Assembly: GCF_030244015.1 (NCBI RefSeq)
Contig: NZ_JASSYX010000004.1
Location: forward strand, 496,001 to 560,000
Length of the DNA stretch: 64,000 nucleotides
Origin: Pedobacter ginsengisoli
GTDB taxonomy: Bacteria > Bacteroidota > Bacteroidia > Sphingobacteriales > Sphingobacteriaceae
Direction: 5' to 3'
Below are positions 34,941 through 43,060 of this stretch, piece after piece (position 1 is the stretch's first letter; each line of letters opens with the position of its first letter). The translations under genes and the position numbers were made by a program. The notes under the pieces are model-generated. The model made no database searches, was not told where the DNA came from, and saw nothing but the letters and a program-made list of their open reading frames with translations.

Positions 34941-35099
34941 ATGGACATTCAAACGCTATTGGTAATCCTAATTTTTATAGCGGCCCTTTTTTACATCGGG
35001 CGGATGGTGTACCGTTCGGTATCTTCTAAGGGCAATGGCTGCGGATCCAGCTGTAAGTGCGGTGTAGATTTTTCAAATATCAATCCCGATAAAAAATAG
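34941..35099 (+). CDS. Small Cys-rich single-pass membrane protein (FeoB-associated type)
   Basis: A 52-residue product starts at the ATG at 34941. It has one membrane helix (TLLVILIFIAALFYIGRMVY) and a short tail with three cysteines, NGCGSSCKCGVDFSNI. This is the layout of the FeoB-associated cysteine-rich membrane protein family (PF12669). Such proteins often accompany ferrous iron transporters, but no feoB is in the window. The Crp/Fnr regulator gene follows after 11 bases. The family call is moderate because the protein is so short. Confidence 0.7.
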   Translation: MDIQTLLVILIFIAALFYIGRMVYRSVSSKGNGCGSSCKCGVDFSNINPDKK

Positions 35100-35110
35100 A
35101 TTTAATCTAT

Positions 35111-35701
35111 ATGCTCAGCATTTTTAAAGACTATTTGCAAAAGAAAGTAGCCATTACTGATGAACAGTTTAACCTGATCTCGGACAAATTAAAAATAAAG
35201 ACTTTTGAAAAGGGCGAGATGATCCTGATGAAGGGTGAGGTTTCATCTCATGTTTATTTTGTGCTGGATGGGTTGCTGCGTAGTTATTCGATAGACAGCA
35301 AGGGAAAGACACACATTATTCAGTTTGCTCCTGAGCAATGGTGGCTTTCGGAACGCAACGGCATCCTGTTCAATGAAGAGTCTGAGTTCTTCCTGGACGC
35401 AATAGAGAATACCAAGGCAGTAGTGCTGCCGAAAGATTTCATTACGGAGTCTGCTAAAATAGTCCCTTGTATGTATGAGCTGAATGCGTCCATGCTTAAC
35501 AACGCGATCCGTTTTATGCAAAAAAGGATCAATATGCTGCTCAGTGCTACGGCTGAGGAGCGCTACCTGAATTTTATAAAGCTTTATCCAAACCTGACGC
35601 TCAGGGTGCCGCAATGGATGATTGCTTCTTACCTGGGCATTACGCCTGAGTCTCTGAGCCGCGTCCGCAAAGATTTGGCGCACAAGCATTTTAAGCCTTA
35701 A
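35111..35701 (+). CDS. Crp/Fnr family transcription regulator
   Basis: A 196-residue regulator with an N-terminal cyclic-nucleotide-binding-type beta-barrel (FEKGEMILMKGEVSSHVYFV, then GLLRSYSID) and a dimerisation helix. The C-terminal part is a winged helix: VPQWMIASYLGITPESLSRV is the DNA-recognition region. The phosphate-binding RxS of true cAMP receptors is not visible, and there is no N-terminal cysteine set for an Fe-S cluster. The signal is therefore unknown; such Bacteroidota proteins often respond to redox or nutrient stress. It may control the small Cys-rich gene before it or the YceI and pirin genes after it. Confidence 0.88.
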   Translation: MLSIFKDYLQKKVAITDEQFNLISDKLKIKTFEKGEMILMKGEVSSHVYFVLDGLLRSYSIDSKGKTHIIQFAPEQWWLSERNGILFNEESEFFLDAIENTKAVVLPKDFITESAKIVPCMYELNASMLNNAIRFMQKRINMLLSATAEERYLNFIKLYPNLTLRVPQWMIASYLGITPESLSRVRKDLAHKHFKP

Positions 35702-35754
35702 TTATTTTCATTGCTTTCTTATCATAGGTCAATGCCGGGGTGAAGGCACTGCCG

Positions 35755-35762
35755 TAATTTTG
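35755..35762 (+). promoter_or_regulatory. Possible -7 box of the yceI-type gene
   Basis: TAATTTTG matches TAnnTTTG exactly, 38 bases before the ATG at 35801. The -33 candidate (AATG, 20-base spacing) is poor. Confidence 0.35.
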
Positions 35763-35800
35763 TGTTGTTAATTAAAAGAAAACAATTTAAAAACAATATT

Positions 35801-36334
35801 ATGGCAACTACTAAATGGGTACTGGACCCAAACCACAGTGAACTGCAGTTTAAAGTAAAGCACTTGATGATCACTACTGTAACCGGCAGCTTAAAGATTT
35901 TTAGTGCATCGGTTACTTCTGATGGTGATGATTTTGAAAATGGCGAGATTTCTTTTGAAGCGGAAACGGCTTCTATCGATACTGGAAATACGGATAGGGA
36001 CAACCACCTGAAAAGTGCTGATTTCTTTGATGCGGATCAGTTTCCTGCAATTTCTTTTAAATCTTCTTCATTTACTAAAGAAGATGACGATGATTATGTG
36101 ATCAAAGGTGACCTGACTGTAAAAGGTGTGACCAAACCGGTATCATTGAAAGCCGAATTTGGCGGTATTGCTACTGATCCCTGGGGAAATACCAAAGCGG
36201 GTTTTACGTTGAGCGGAAAGATCAACAGGACTGATTTCGGTTTGAGCTGGAATGCTGCCCTGGAAACTGGTGGTGTAATGGTAAGTGAGGAAGTGAAAAT
36301 AGCGGGTGAGTTACAGTTTGTAAAGCAAGCCTAA
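35801..36334 (+). CDS. YceI family protein
   Basis: I start at the ATG at 35801 (MATTKWVLDPNHSELQF), where the family begins; the frame extends 39 bases further upstream. The 177-residue protein has the YceI lipocalin-like pattern: WVLDPNHSELQFKVKHLMIT, then DNHLKSADFFDADQFPAISF and the C-terminal KINRTDFGLSWNAALETGG. No signal peptide is present, so this is a cytoplasmic form. YceI proteins bind polyisoprenoid-type lipids. A short gap separates it from the pirin gene, and both may be redox- or stress-induced. Confidence 0.9.
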   Translation: MATTKWVLDPNHSELQFKVKHLMITTVTGSLKIFSASVTSDGDDFENGEISFEAETASIDTGNTDRDNHLKSADFFDADQFPAISFKSSSFTKEDDDDYVIKGDLTVKGVTKPVSLKAEFGGIATDPWGNTKAGFTLSGKINRTDFGLSWNAALETGGVMVSEEVKIAGELQFVKQA

Positions 36335-36378
36335 AATATAATACATCAGCATCCATTGCAATTAAGAAAGGAGACAAA

Positions 36379-37254
36379 ATGGAAGCAAAAGTTAGAACGG
36401 TGTCGGCCGTATTAAACGCGCCGGCACCTCATATGGTCGGTGATGGATTCAGGGTGCATAATTTCTTCCCCAGCGGGTACAGAATTAAAATGAGCCCTTT
36501 CTTTATGCTCGATTATAACGCGAAGATCGAATTTTCTGCGCGCAATGAGCCCCGGGGTGTGGGCGTGCATCCGCACAGGGGCTTTGAGACGGTAACGATC
36601 GCCTATCATGGTGCGGTTGCCCATCATGACAGCGCGGGAAACAGCGGGGTTATTTATCCTGGCGATGTGCAGTGGATGACTGCGGCAAGCGGAATCCTGC
36701 ACAAAGAGTATCATGAACAGGGGTTTAGCAAAAAAGGCGGGCCGTTTCAGATGGTACAGCTTTGGATAAATCTGCCTGCGAAATACAAGATGAGCCCGCC
36801 GAAATATCAGGATGTGAAGAATCAGGACATGGCGAAGTTTGTACTGCCTGATGAAAGTGGGCTCGTTGAGGTCATCGCTGGTGAGTATAATGGTTTAAAG
36901 GGTTCTGCGAGCACTTTTTCTCCACTTCATGTGTTCAATGCGAAGTTGAATAAGGGCGGCAAGGTGGTGTTTGATTTTCCGTTTAGCTACAATACCGGGT
37001 TTTTGGTTGTTGAGGGTAATGTAAAGATCAACGGTGCTGAGGTTGCGGAGACTGATCAGTTTGTTCATTTTAACAATGACGGGGCTTTGATTGGGCTGGA
37101 AGCATTGGAAAATAGTGTGGTGCTGGTGCTGAGCGGGGAACCGATTGATGAGCCGGTAGCACAGTACGGGCCTTTTCTAATGAATACTTCTGAGGAGATC
37201 CAGCAGGCGATCAGTGATTATAATCAGGGTAAGTTTGGGTATCTTGAGGAGTAG
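36379..37254 (+). CDS. Pirin family protein
   Basis: The 291-residue bicupin begins with a well-formed ribosome-binding site (AAGGAG, about 7 bases before the ATG), which is stronger than usual in Bacteroidota. The metal-binding set is in the N-terminal cupin: GVHPHRGFETVTI, then VAHHDSAGN, with the downstream ILHKEYHE histidines. Pirins include quercetin dioxygenases and redox-sensing regulators; which applies here cannot be told. It is the last plus-strand gene before a long intergenic region. Confidence 0.9.
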   Translation: MEAKVRTVSAVLNAPAPHMVGDGFRVHNFFPSGYRIKMSPFFMLDYNAKIEFSARNEPRGVGVHPHRGFETVTIAYHGAVAHHDSAGNSGVIYPGDVQWMTAASGILHKEYHEQGFSKKGGPFQMVQLWINLPAKYKMSPPKYQDVKNQDMAKFVLPDESGLVEVIAGEYNGLKGSASTFSPLHVFNAKLNKGGKVVFDFPFSYNTGFLVVEGNVKINGAEVAETDQFVHFNNDGALIGLEALENSVVLVLSGEPIDEPVAQYGPFLMNTSEEIQQAISDYNQGKFGYLEE

Positions 37255-37256
37255 TT

Positions 37257-37379
37257 CTTTCTGCTCCTTTGAAAAATTACCATTCTCTTCGAAGCCTGCA
37301 TCTCTTAGGCCCCGATGAAGAATCGGGTCAAAGAGCGCTGATGTCTTCTCTGAGAAGGTAATTTTTCTGGAGCAGAAAG
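37257..37379. repeat. Hairpin element 1 (123 bp)
   Basis: CTTTCTGCTCC (37257-37267) pairs perfectly with GGAGCAGAAAG (37369-37379). An inner stem is formed by AAAAATTACC (37272-37281) with GGTAATTTTT (37357-37366), and then TTCTC with GAGAA. Its end sequences recur, in inverted orientation, in element 2 at 37533-37684. The 441-base gap 37255-37695 has no gene and holds both elements and a hairpin between them. Confidence 0.75.
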
Positions 37380-37432
37380 CAGGGAGTATAGTAGTTAATG
37401 GAAAGTTTCAGATTCTAGATGTAATCCAAGTT

Positions 37433-37472
37433 AGGTAAAAGGCAGGGTGTTTAGACACCCTGCCTTTTACCT
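37433..37472. terminator. Perfect 18-bp hairpin between pirin and ispF
   Basis: AGGTAAAAGGCAGGGTGT (37433-37450) is perfectly complementary to 37455-37472 around the loop TTAG. It lies between converging genes, so a bidirectional terminator is the simplest reading, but no clear T-run follows on either side. Confidence 0.65.
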
Positions 37473-37532
37473 TATACCCTCCTATAGCGTATCGGGTTAT
37501 TTTGATTCAAATGTCTTTTTTTTGCATCATGC

Positions 37533-37684
37533 TTTCAGAAAAATCACCTTCTCAGAGAAGACATAGGACTCTGTGCGCTGTTTACATCAGTTCATTGATG
37601 TTTTTCATTGGAGATGTAGCTATTGCTTCGCAATGGTCAGCGCGCTAGGTCCAGTCTTCGAAGAGAACGGTTATTTTTCTGAAA
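37533..37684. repeat. Hairpin element 2 (152 bp), inverted relative to element 1
   Basis: TTTCAGAAAAAT (37533-37544) pairs perfectly with ATTTTTCTGAAA (37673-37684). The left end (ACCTTCTCAGAGAAGACAT) equals the reverse complement of the right end of element 1, and the right end (GTCTTCGAAGAGAACGG) is close to the reverse complement of its left end. The interiors differ. It ends 11 bases before the ispF stop. Confidence 0.75.
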
Positions 37685-37695
37685 TCTAAAGGGAA

Positions 37696-38175
37696 TTAAG
37701 ACTTTTGAATCAAACAAACCGCATACGCTACCACTCCTTCTTCACGGCCGATGAAGCCCATTTGTTCGTTGGTAGTGGCTTTGATGGAGATGTCTTCGGT
37801 AGAGATATTGATCGCGTCTGCTATATTTTGCTGCATGGCGGGAATATGCGGATTGATCTTCGGCGCTTCAAGGCATAGCATGGCGTCGATGTTCCCTATT
37901 TCATAGCCTTTGTCTTTGAGCAGCTTAACGGTTTCTTTGAGCAGGACGATGCTGCTGATGCCTTTCCATTTCGGGTCTGTATTTTTAAAATGAAAACCGA
38001 TGTCCCTTAGATTTGCGGCGCCCAGCAAAGCATCACATATGGCATGGAGCAACACATCGGCATCGGAATGACCAAAGGCTCCTTTGTGATGTTCGAGTGT
38101 AACCCCTCCTACTACAAATGGGTGGTTGTCTTTCAATTGGTGAACATCGAAACCGAAGCCGACTTTAATTTTCAT
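37696..38175 (-). CDS. ispF: 2-C-methyl-D-erythritol 2,4-cyclodiphosphate synthase
   Basis: IspF makes the cyclic diphosphate intermediate of the MEP isoprenoid pathway. The 159-residue protein has the zinc ligands D10 and H12 in GFGFDVHQL and H44 in DADVLLHAICDALLG. It also has the downstream DIGFHFKNTDPKWKG and the C-terminal ATTNEQMGFIGREEGV. Length and motifs are complete. No other MEP gene is nearby. The gene lies 23 bases after porV on the same strand and ends against hairpin element 2. Confidence 0.96.
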   Translation of the reverse strand: MKIKVGFGFDVHQLKDNHPFVVGGVTLEHHKGAFGHSDADVLLHAICDALLGAANLRDIGFHFKNTDPKWKGISSIVLLKETVKLLKDKGYEIGNIDAMLCLEAPKINPHIPAMQQNIADAINISTEDISIKATTNEQMGFIGREEGVVAYAVCLIQKS

Positions 38176-38198
38176 AGGGTTTGTGTTTGAATTTCCTG

Positions 38199-39377
38199 CT
38201 ATTTTGCATCCCCAAAGTTAAACAACAGCGTAAATCTTAGGGTATTGGCGAGGGGACTTTTTTGCGCATTGGCCATAAGGTAGGAAAAATCTATATTGAA
38301 AACATTGTATTTCAGCCCGGCTCCTGCGGTGAAGTACCTCCTGTCCCCTTTGGAAGGACTTTCATAAAAATAACCTGCTCTGAATGCAAATTGTTGATTG
38401 TACCAGTATTCAATTCCGGCTGCGACATTTACTTCTCTTAATTCTTCACTGAAACCACCAGGCGCATCACTAAATGAGCCAAAAATCCCGGAGGGAACGG
38501 AGCGGTCAGGATCTTTACCGGCTATGATCTTGCCATTATTATCATAAACTGGCTGTGTAGGGACCAGCAATTTGTTGAGGTCCAGTGCGAAGGTAAACTG
38601 GTTGTAATCGTCTATCAAAAAAGTGGATGCGCCACCTATTTTAAGGTTTGCGGGCAAAAAGTTTTTTCCGCCCCCACCGCTGATATAGCTGATCTTTGTG
38701 CCGATATTCGAAATATTTATACCTCCGGAAACAATGGCATCTGTACCCAATAGCACTGTCGGCTTTTTATAATAAGCAGAAATATCAACTGCCAGCCCGG
38801 AACCGGCTCGTGTATCCTGTCCTGCCGTGAACTGACCGGAAGAGAGGTTGGAACGGATATAACGCAATGCAGTCCCCAGGGAAAAAGACTCCCCGAAACG
38901 CTTGGCATAAGTAAAGTCAAAAGCAAACTCATTGGGGCTATAAATGCCCAGATCCTGCTGATTGGCATCTACATATTGGATCTCACCAAGGGTAAAGAAT
39001 CTCAAAGATCCTCCAATGACACTCCTGTCGTCAACCTTATAAAAGCCACTTAAATATGCGAGATTAATGTCGGGGACGAGGCTCTTTAACCAAGGGCTAT
39101 ACGACACTGAAAATCCGTATTGGCGGTCTAAAAAGGCAAGCTTCGAAGGATTTATATTCATGGAATTCGCATCCGGCTGTACCGCAACTCCTGCTTCACC
39201 CATGCTTCCAGCCCGGGCGTCGGGAGTAATCAAAAGAAAAGGAACTGCGGTAACGATGTTATTGGACTGGCTGCCATTGGTTTGTGTCCCTGGCTGAACC
39301 ACCTGAGCACTGAGTTCAGCAGAGACTGCTGTTAAGGAAAGGATGCTTAAAACAATCTTTGTCAACCTTGTGCTCAT
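38199..39377 (-). CDS. porV: Type IX secretion system outer-membrane protein PorV
   Basis: The 392-residue protein has a signal peptide ending AELSAQ and the PorV/LptO barrel pattern: ITAVPFLLITPDARAGSMGE-type N-terminus (here NNIVTAVPFLLITPDARAGS), NINPSKLAFLDRQYGFSVSY, and a C-terminal strand LANTLRFTLLFNFGDAK. PorV is the shuttle that binds cargo at the Sov translocon and delivers it to the PorU sortase. It is divergent from gldJ with a 202-base gap, whereas in many Flavobacteriia porU and porV are adjacent. PorU is not in this window. Confidence 0.88.
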   Translation of the reverse strand: MSTRLTKIVLSILSLTAVSAELSAQVVQPGTQTNGSQSNNIVTAVPFLLITPDARAGSMGEAGVAVQPDANSMNINPSKLAFLDRQYGFSVSYSPWLKSLVPDINLAYLSGFYKVDDRSVIGGSLRFFTLGEIQYVDANQQDLGIYSPNEFAFDFTYAKRFGESFSLGTALRYIRSNLSSGQFTAGQDTRAGSGLAVDISAYYKKPTVLLGTDAIVSGGINISNIGTKISYISGGGGKNFLPANLKIGGASTFLIDDYNQFTFALDLNKLLVPTQPVYDNNGKIIAGKDPDRSVPSGIFGSFSDAPGGFSEELREVNVAAGIEYWYNQQFAFRAGYFYESPSKGDRRYFTAGAGLKYNVFNIDFSYLMANAQKSPLANTLRFTLLFNFGDAK

Positions 39378-39579
39378 TTACTGTATTTGTAGGTGTATAG
39401 CTGGGTGCAAGTTAGTATTGTGTGGAGTAATTTCAAAGAAATCTGAAATTTACGAGCGAAGATCGGCAATATTACAGTCCGGGCGCTGTGTAAAGTGATG
39501 GTGCAATAAAAACTTTTTTTGGATCATACACCTTTTTTTGCGTAGTTTTAACAGGTAGAGTAACTATTTGCATGAACTA

Positions 39580-41178
39580 ATGAAAAAAACATACATATAT
39601 TCACTTGCTTCCCTATTGGTTGTGGCATCCCTGATCTCCTGCAAAACCAAGTCGGCAAAGTCAGATAAGACCGGGCTGGCCTACAATAAGAAAGAGTATG
39701 GTGGTTTTCAGGTAAATAATAAATTCAAACGCGGACCGGGTCCCGGTCTGGTAGAAATTGAAGGTGGTGTTTTTGTAATGAGCGGCAGTGCGATTAATGT
39801 CCCCGGACAGGAACTTAGCGACTATAACCACAAACGGGAAACTACTGTTTCCTCTTTCTATATGGATGAGACAGAGGTTTCTAATACCAACTGGCTGGAA
39901 TATCTGAACTGGATCAGGACCAATTATCCGACAGATTATGAATATTATTACAATGAATTGCCGGACACACTGGTCTGGCGCCGGCCACTTTCTTATAATG
40001 AACCTTATGTAGATAATTATTTAAGGCACCCGGCTTATCAGGACTATCCTGTTGTAGGTGTGACCTGGGAGCAGGCCGACAGGTACTGCACGTGGAGAAC
40101 TGACCGTGTCAACGAGCTTTTGCTGAGAGATAAGGGCTATATGACTGCTTTTAAAGACATCAACGGCACAAATAAAACAGGTGCAACCGCTGCTGCCACA
40201 ACAGCCAGGCCTACAGAGCCGTTCAATACTGACATTTATCTGAATGGTCAATATGACGATAAGGGGAAAAGGGCGATGAAGGACCTGAACCCCGCCAATA
40301 CGGCTAATGCCGGTGCTGGAAAGGGAGGTGCAACCAGAAATGTAAGACTGGAGGACGGCATTTTGAAACAACCGTACCGCCTGCCTACAGAAGCGGAATG
40401 GGAATATGCCGCACTGGGCCTGATTGGCAATACGGAATATGAAAATATCCGTGAGAATAAAATATATCCATGGAACGGGCTCGGCCTGAGCTCTGCAAAG
40501 AAAAGGACCAGAGGCCTGATCCTGGCCAACTTTAAACGGTCAAAGGGTGACTATATGGGTGTTGGCGGGTCGCTGAATGATAAAGGCGGACTGACTGTTC
40601 CTGTAAGGTCGTATATGCCAAATGACTTTGGTCTGTACAATATGGCTGGAAATGTTAATGAGTGGGTTGCTGATGTATACAGATCCAAAACTTTCGAAGC
40701 TGCTGATGCTTTTAATCCTTACAGGGGAAACTTCTATCAGGATAAAAAAATGGCAGATGCCGCAACCGGAAGAATAGAAAAAGACAAGCACAACCTGCCT
40801 GTAATGACACCGGCGGTAACTGCAAGGAAACAAACATGGGCTGAAAAACAGACTGCTGCCGCTGCTGTTGTAACAGTAGACTCTTTAGGTAAAACGACCA
40901 ATACTTATGCTGATCAGCGGGGTTATCGTGACCCGGCAAATGAATTGTATGGAGAAACTACACTTATCAATGATAAATCAAGGGTTTATAAGGGTGGTTC
41001 ATGGGATGATCAGGCAATCTGGCTTAATCCTGCTACGCGCAGGTTCATGCAGCAGGATGAAGCGACTGCCGACTTAGGGTTCAGGTGTGCGATGACCATG
41101 CTGGGGGCTTCTGAGATCAGGTCGACCGGCAAACCTCAGTTTAGACCTAAGCAGCAAAGGGCATTCAAGTCAAGATAA
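39580..41178 (+). CDS. gldJ: T9SS-associated lipoprotein GldJ
   Basis: I start at the ATG at 39580 (MKKTYIYSLASLLVVASL), since the in-frame TTG at 39568 adds nothing. The 532-residue lipoprotein has a lipobox LISC with C21. It contains a formylglycine-generating-enzyme-like (SUMF1) domain with VEIEGGVFVMSGSAI, FYMDETEVSNTNWLEYL, RLPTEAEWEYAA and GNVNEWVADVY. The N-terminal KEYGGFQVNNKFKRGPGPG and the long inserts agree with GldJ rather than the shorter GldK. GldJ supports type IX secretion and, where present, gliding. The FGE-like fold is considered non-catalytic here. It is divergent from porV. Confidence 0.88.
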   Translation: MKKTYIYSLASLLVVASLISCKTKSAKSDKTGLAYNKKEYGGFQVNNKFKRGPGPGLVEIEGGVFVMSGSAINVPGQELSDYNHKRETTVSSFYMDETEVSNTNWLEYLNWIRTNYPTDYEYYYNELPDTLVWRRPLSYNEPYVDNYLRHPAYQDYPVVGVTWEQADRYCTWRTDRVNELLLRDKGYMTAFKDINGTNKTGATAAATTARPTEPFNTDIYLNGQYDDKGKRAMKDLNPANTANAGAGKGGATRNVRLEDGILKQPYRLPTEAEWEYAALGLIGNTEYENIRENKIYPWNGLGLSSAKKRTRGLILANFKRSKGDYMGVGGSLNDKGGLTVPVRSYMPNDFGLYNMAGNVNEWVADVYRSKTFEAADAFNPYRGNFYQDKKMADAATGRIEKDKHNLPVMTPAVTARKQTWAEKQTAAAAVVTVDSLGKTTNTYADQRGYRDPANELYGETTLINDKSRVYKGGSWDDQAIWLNPATRRFMQQDEATADLGFRCAMTMLGASEIRSTGKPQFRPKQQRAFKSR

Positions 41179-41190
41179 AATAGATTCGGG

Positions 41191-41688
41191 TTAGTTGAAT
41201 TCGACCAGTATGTCGTTTTTCTCGACCTTGCCTCCTTTAGTAATGTTGATCTTTTTGATGGTTCCGTCTGCGGGTGATTTGATCATATTCTCCATTTTCA
41301 TGGCTTCAAGTATGAGTAAGCTGTCTCCTTTAGTTACTGCTGCACCCTCTTTTACCATTATATTCAAAACCAATCCGGGCATTGGAGCTTTAACCGATTT
41401 TATTTTACCAGCCCGGGCAGTGTCCATTCCCAGTTGCTTTAATAACTGGTCGTAGCTGTCTTCTACCTTGATTTCGTAAACATTGCCGTTTACTTTTACT
41501 GTACATGTTTTATCCTGCCTGTTTTCCTCTACGACCTCTATATTATATGATCTGTGGTTATAAATAACATGGGAGTGTTTTTCAGCTATCCGGCGGGAAT
41601 CTATCTGTACCTCGGCTCCGTTTACCAGGATGCTGTTTTTGTTCAATTCTACGTCGAAATTGTACTGTTCATTGACTTTTACTTTCAT
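41191..41688 (-). CDS. Biotin carboxyl carrier-type protein
   Basis: The 165-residue protein ends in a biotinyl domain with LILEAMKMENMIKSPADG, where K131 is the probable biotinylated lysine. The N-terminal 90 residues are a small unknown domain (VNEQYNFDVELNKNSILVNG), as in the carrier subunits of propionyl- or acyl-CoA carboxylases of Bacteroidota. No carboxylase or biotin ligase gene is nearby. It converges with gldJ with only 12 bases between, and no terminator is visible there. It follows the DUF4159 gene by 2 bases. Confidence 0.85.
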   Translation of the reverse strand: MKVKVNEQYNFDVELNKNSILVNGAEVQIDSRRIAEKHSHVIYNHRSYNIEVVEENRQDKTCTVKVNGNVYEIKVEDSYDQLLKQLGMDTARAGKIKSVKAPMPGLVLNIMVKEGAAVTKGDSLLILEAMKMENMIKSPADGTIKKINITKGGKVEKNDILVEFN

Positions 41689-41690
41689 CC

Positions 41691-42347
41691 TTATTGTGTT
41701 AAGACATATTGGATTAAATTAGCGCCCATTTTAAGTGCGCTCTGGCGCTTTTCCGGGCTATCATCGGGATATGTGCCGGCATCCTCCCATCCATTGCCCA
41801 GATCGCATTCATACGTATAATAACATACCATCCTGCCCTGCCAGATGAGGGCAAGACCCTGGGGGCGCTTTCCATCGTGTTCGTGGATCTTCGGAAGTCC
41901 GTTTGGAAATTTAAATTTCTGATTGTACAGGCTGTGACTGGCGGGAAGTTCCTCAAAAGTAAGTTCAGGAAATACTTTCTTCATTTCTTTGCGGATGAAT
42001 TTGTCGAGTCCGTAATTGTCATCGATGTGGAGGAAACCTCCGCCTGTTAAATACTTACGCAGGTTAGCTGCTTCCGCGTTGCTGAACACCACATTTCCGT
42101 GGCCCGTGAGATAAGCAAAAGGATAGTTGAACAGTTCCGGACTGCCGACCTCTACAATGGCTTCCTGGGGATTAAAATTTGTCTTTAATGTGGTGTTGCA
42201 AAAGTTAATGAGATTTGGAAGGGCAGTTCGGTTGGCATACCAGTCTCCGCCTCCATTGTATTTTAGTTTTGCCAGTTTATACGTAGGGGGCTGAAAACCG
42301 CAAAGCAGCAGGATGATTCCGATGAAAAGGCCTGGCGTAAATCTCAT
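41691..42347 (-). CDS. DUF4159 domain-containing exported protein
   Basis: The 218-residue protein has a signal peptide (FTPGLFIGIILLLCGF) and matches DUF4159: YNGGGDWYANRTALPNL, YLTGHGNVVFSNAE, GGFLHIDDNYGLD and the closing WEDAGTYPDDSPEKRQSALK. The fold is related to glutamine amidotransferase-like ThuA domains, and the function is unknown. The start overlaps the rsmE stop by 4 bases (ATGA), so translation is coupled. Confidence 0.85.
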   Translation of the reverse strand: MRFTPGLFIGIILLLCGFQPPTYKLAKLKYNGGGDWYANRTALPNLINFCNTTLKTNFNPQEAIVEVGSPELFNYPFAYLTGHGNVVFSNAEAANLRKYLTGGGFLHIDDNYGLDKFIRKEMKKVFPELTFEELPASHSLYNQKFKFPNGLPKIHEHDGKRPQGLALIWQGRMVCYYTYECDLGNGWEDAGTYPDDSPEKRQSALKMGANLIQYVLTQ

Positions 42348-43048
42348 CTGTTTAAATAATTTATTTCAAAGCAGGCCGCCAGTGCAGCTGTTTCTGTACG
42401 GAGCCTGGTATCTCCCAGAGTCACTGGCTTATAGCCCTTGTTCAATGACATTTCTATTTCCCTTGGGCTAAAGTCACCTTCCGGACCAATAAGTATAGTG
42501 TATTTTTGTTTAGGCAGGGCTATCTGGCTGATAGTCTGTCTTGGCTCATCTTCAAGACAATGGGCGATCATCTTCAGGGAATCATTTTCCAGTTTCAGAA
42601 AATCTTCAAAATCAATCTGTGGATTTAATACCGGGTGGTAGGCCTGTAATGATTGTTTAACGGCAGCTGTGATAATCTTGTTGAGCCTGTCTTCTTTTAC
42701 GGTCTTTCGTTCTGACCTGTCACAGATAAGTGGCGTGATCTCTTCGATGCCGATCTCGGTGGCCTTTTCAAGAAACCATTCGATGCGGTCGATATTTTTG
42801 GTGGGCGCAACAGCAATGTGAAGGGAATGCGGGCGTCTGTGATATTCTTTTGTGATCCGGATGATCCTCAGCTGTACATTTCTTTTGGTTTCAGCGATGA
42901 TCTCTGCCTCGTACAGCCCGCCTCTTCCATCTATCAGACTAACCCGGGCCCCAATGCCCAGTCTCAATACTTTTATGCAATGCCTGCTTTCTTCTTCATT
43001 TAAGACATAATCATCTGAACTGATGTCCGGTGTATAAAAAACATGCAT
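42344..43048 (-). CDS. rsmE: 16S rRNA (uracil(1498)-N(3))-methyltransferase
   Basis: The 234-residue enzyme has the N-terminal PUA-like domain (ESRHCIKVLRLGIGARVSL) and the C-terminal SPOUT trefoil knot. The knot is seen as TILIGPEGDFSPREIEMS (about residues 187-204) and LGDTRLRTETAALAA. It methylates U1498 in 16S rRNA helix 44 using SAM. Order and length are standard. It lies between the CNNM-type gene (12 bases) and DUF4159 (overlap). Confidence 0.93.
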   Translation of the reverse strand: MHVFYTPDISSDDYVLNEEESRHCIKVLRLGIGARVSLIDGRGGLYEAEIIAETKRNVQLRIIRITKEYHRRPHSLHIAVAPTKNIDRIEWFLEKATEIGIEEITPLICDRSERKTVKEDRLNKIITAAVKQSLQAYHPVLNPQIDFEDFLKLENDSLKMIAHCLEDEPRQTISQIALPKQKYTILIGPEGDFSPREIEMSLNKGYKPVTLGDTRLRTETAALAACFEINYLNR

Positions 43049-43060
43049 TATTAAATTTGC

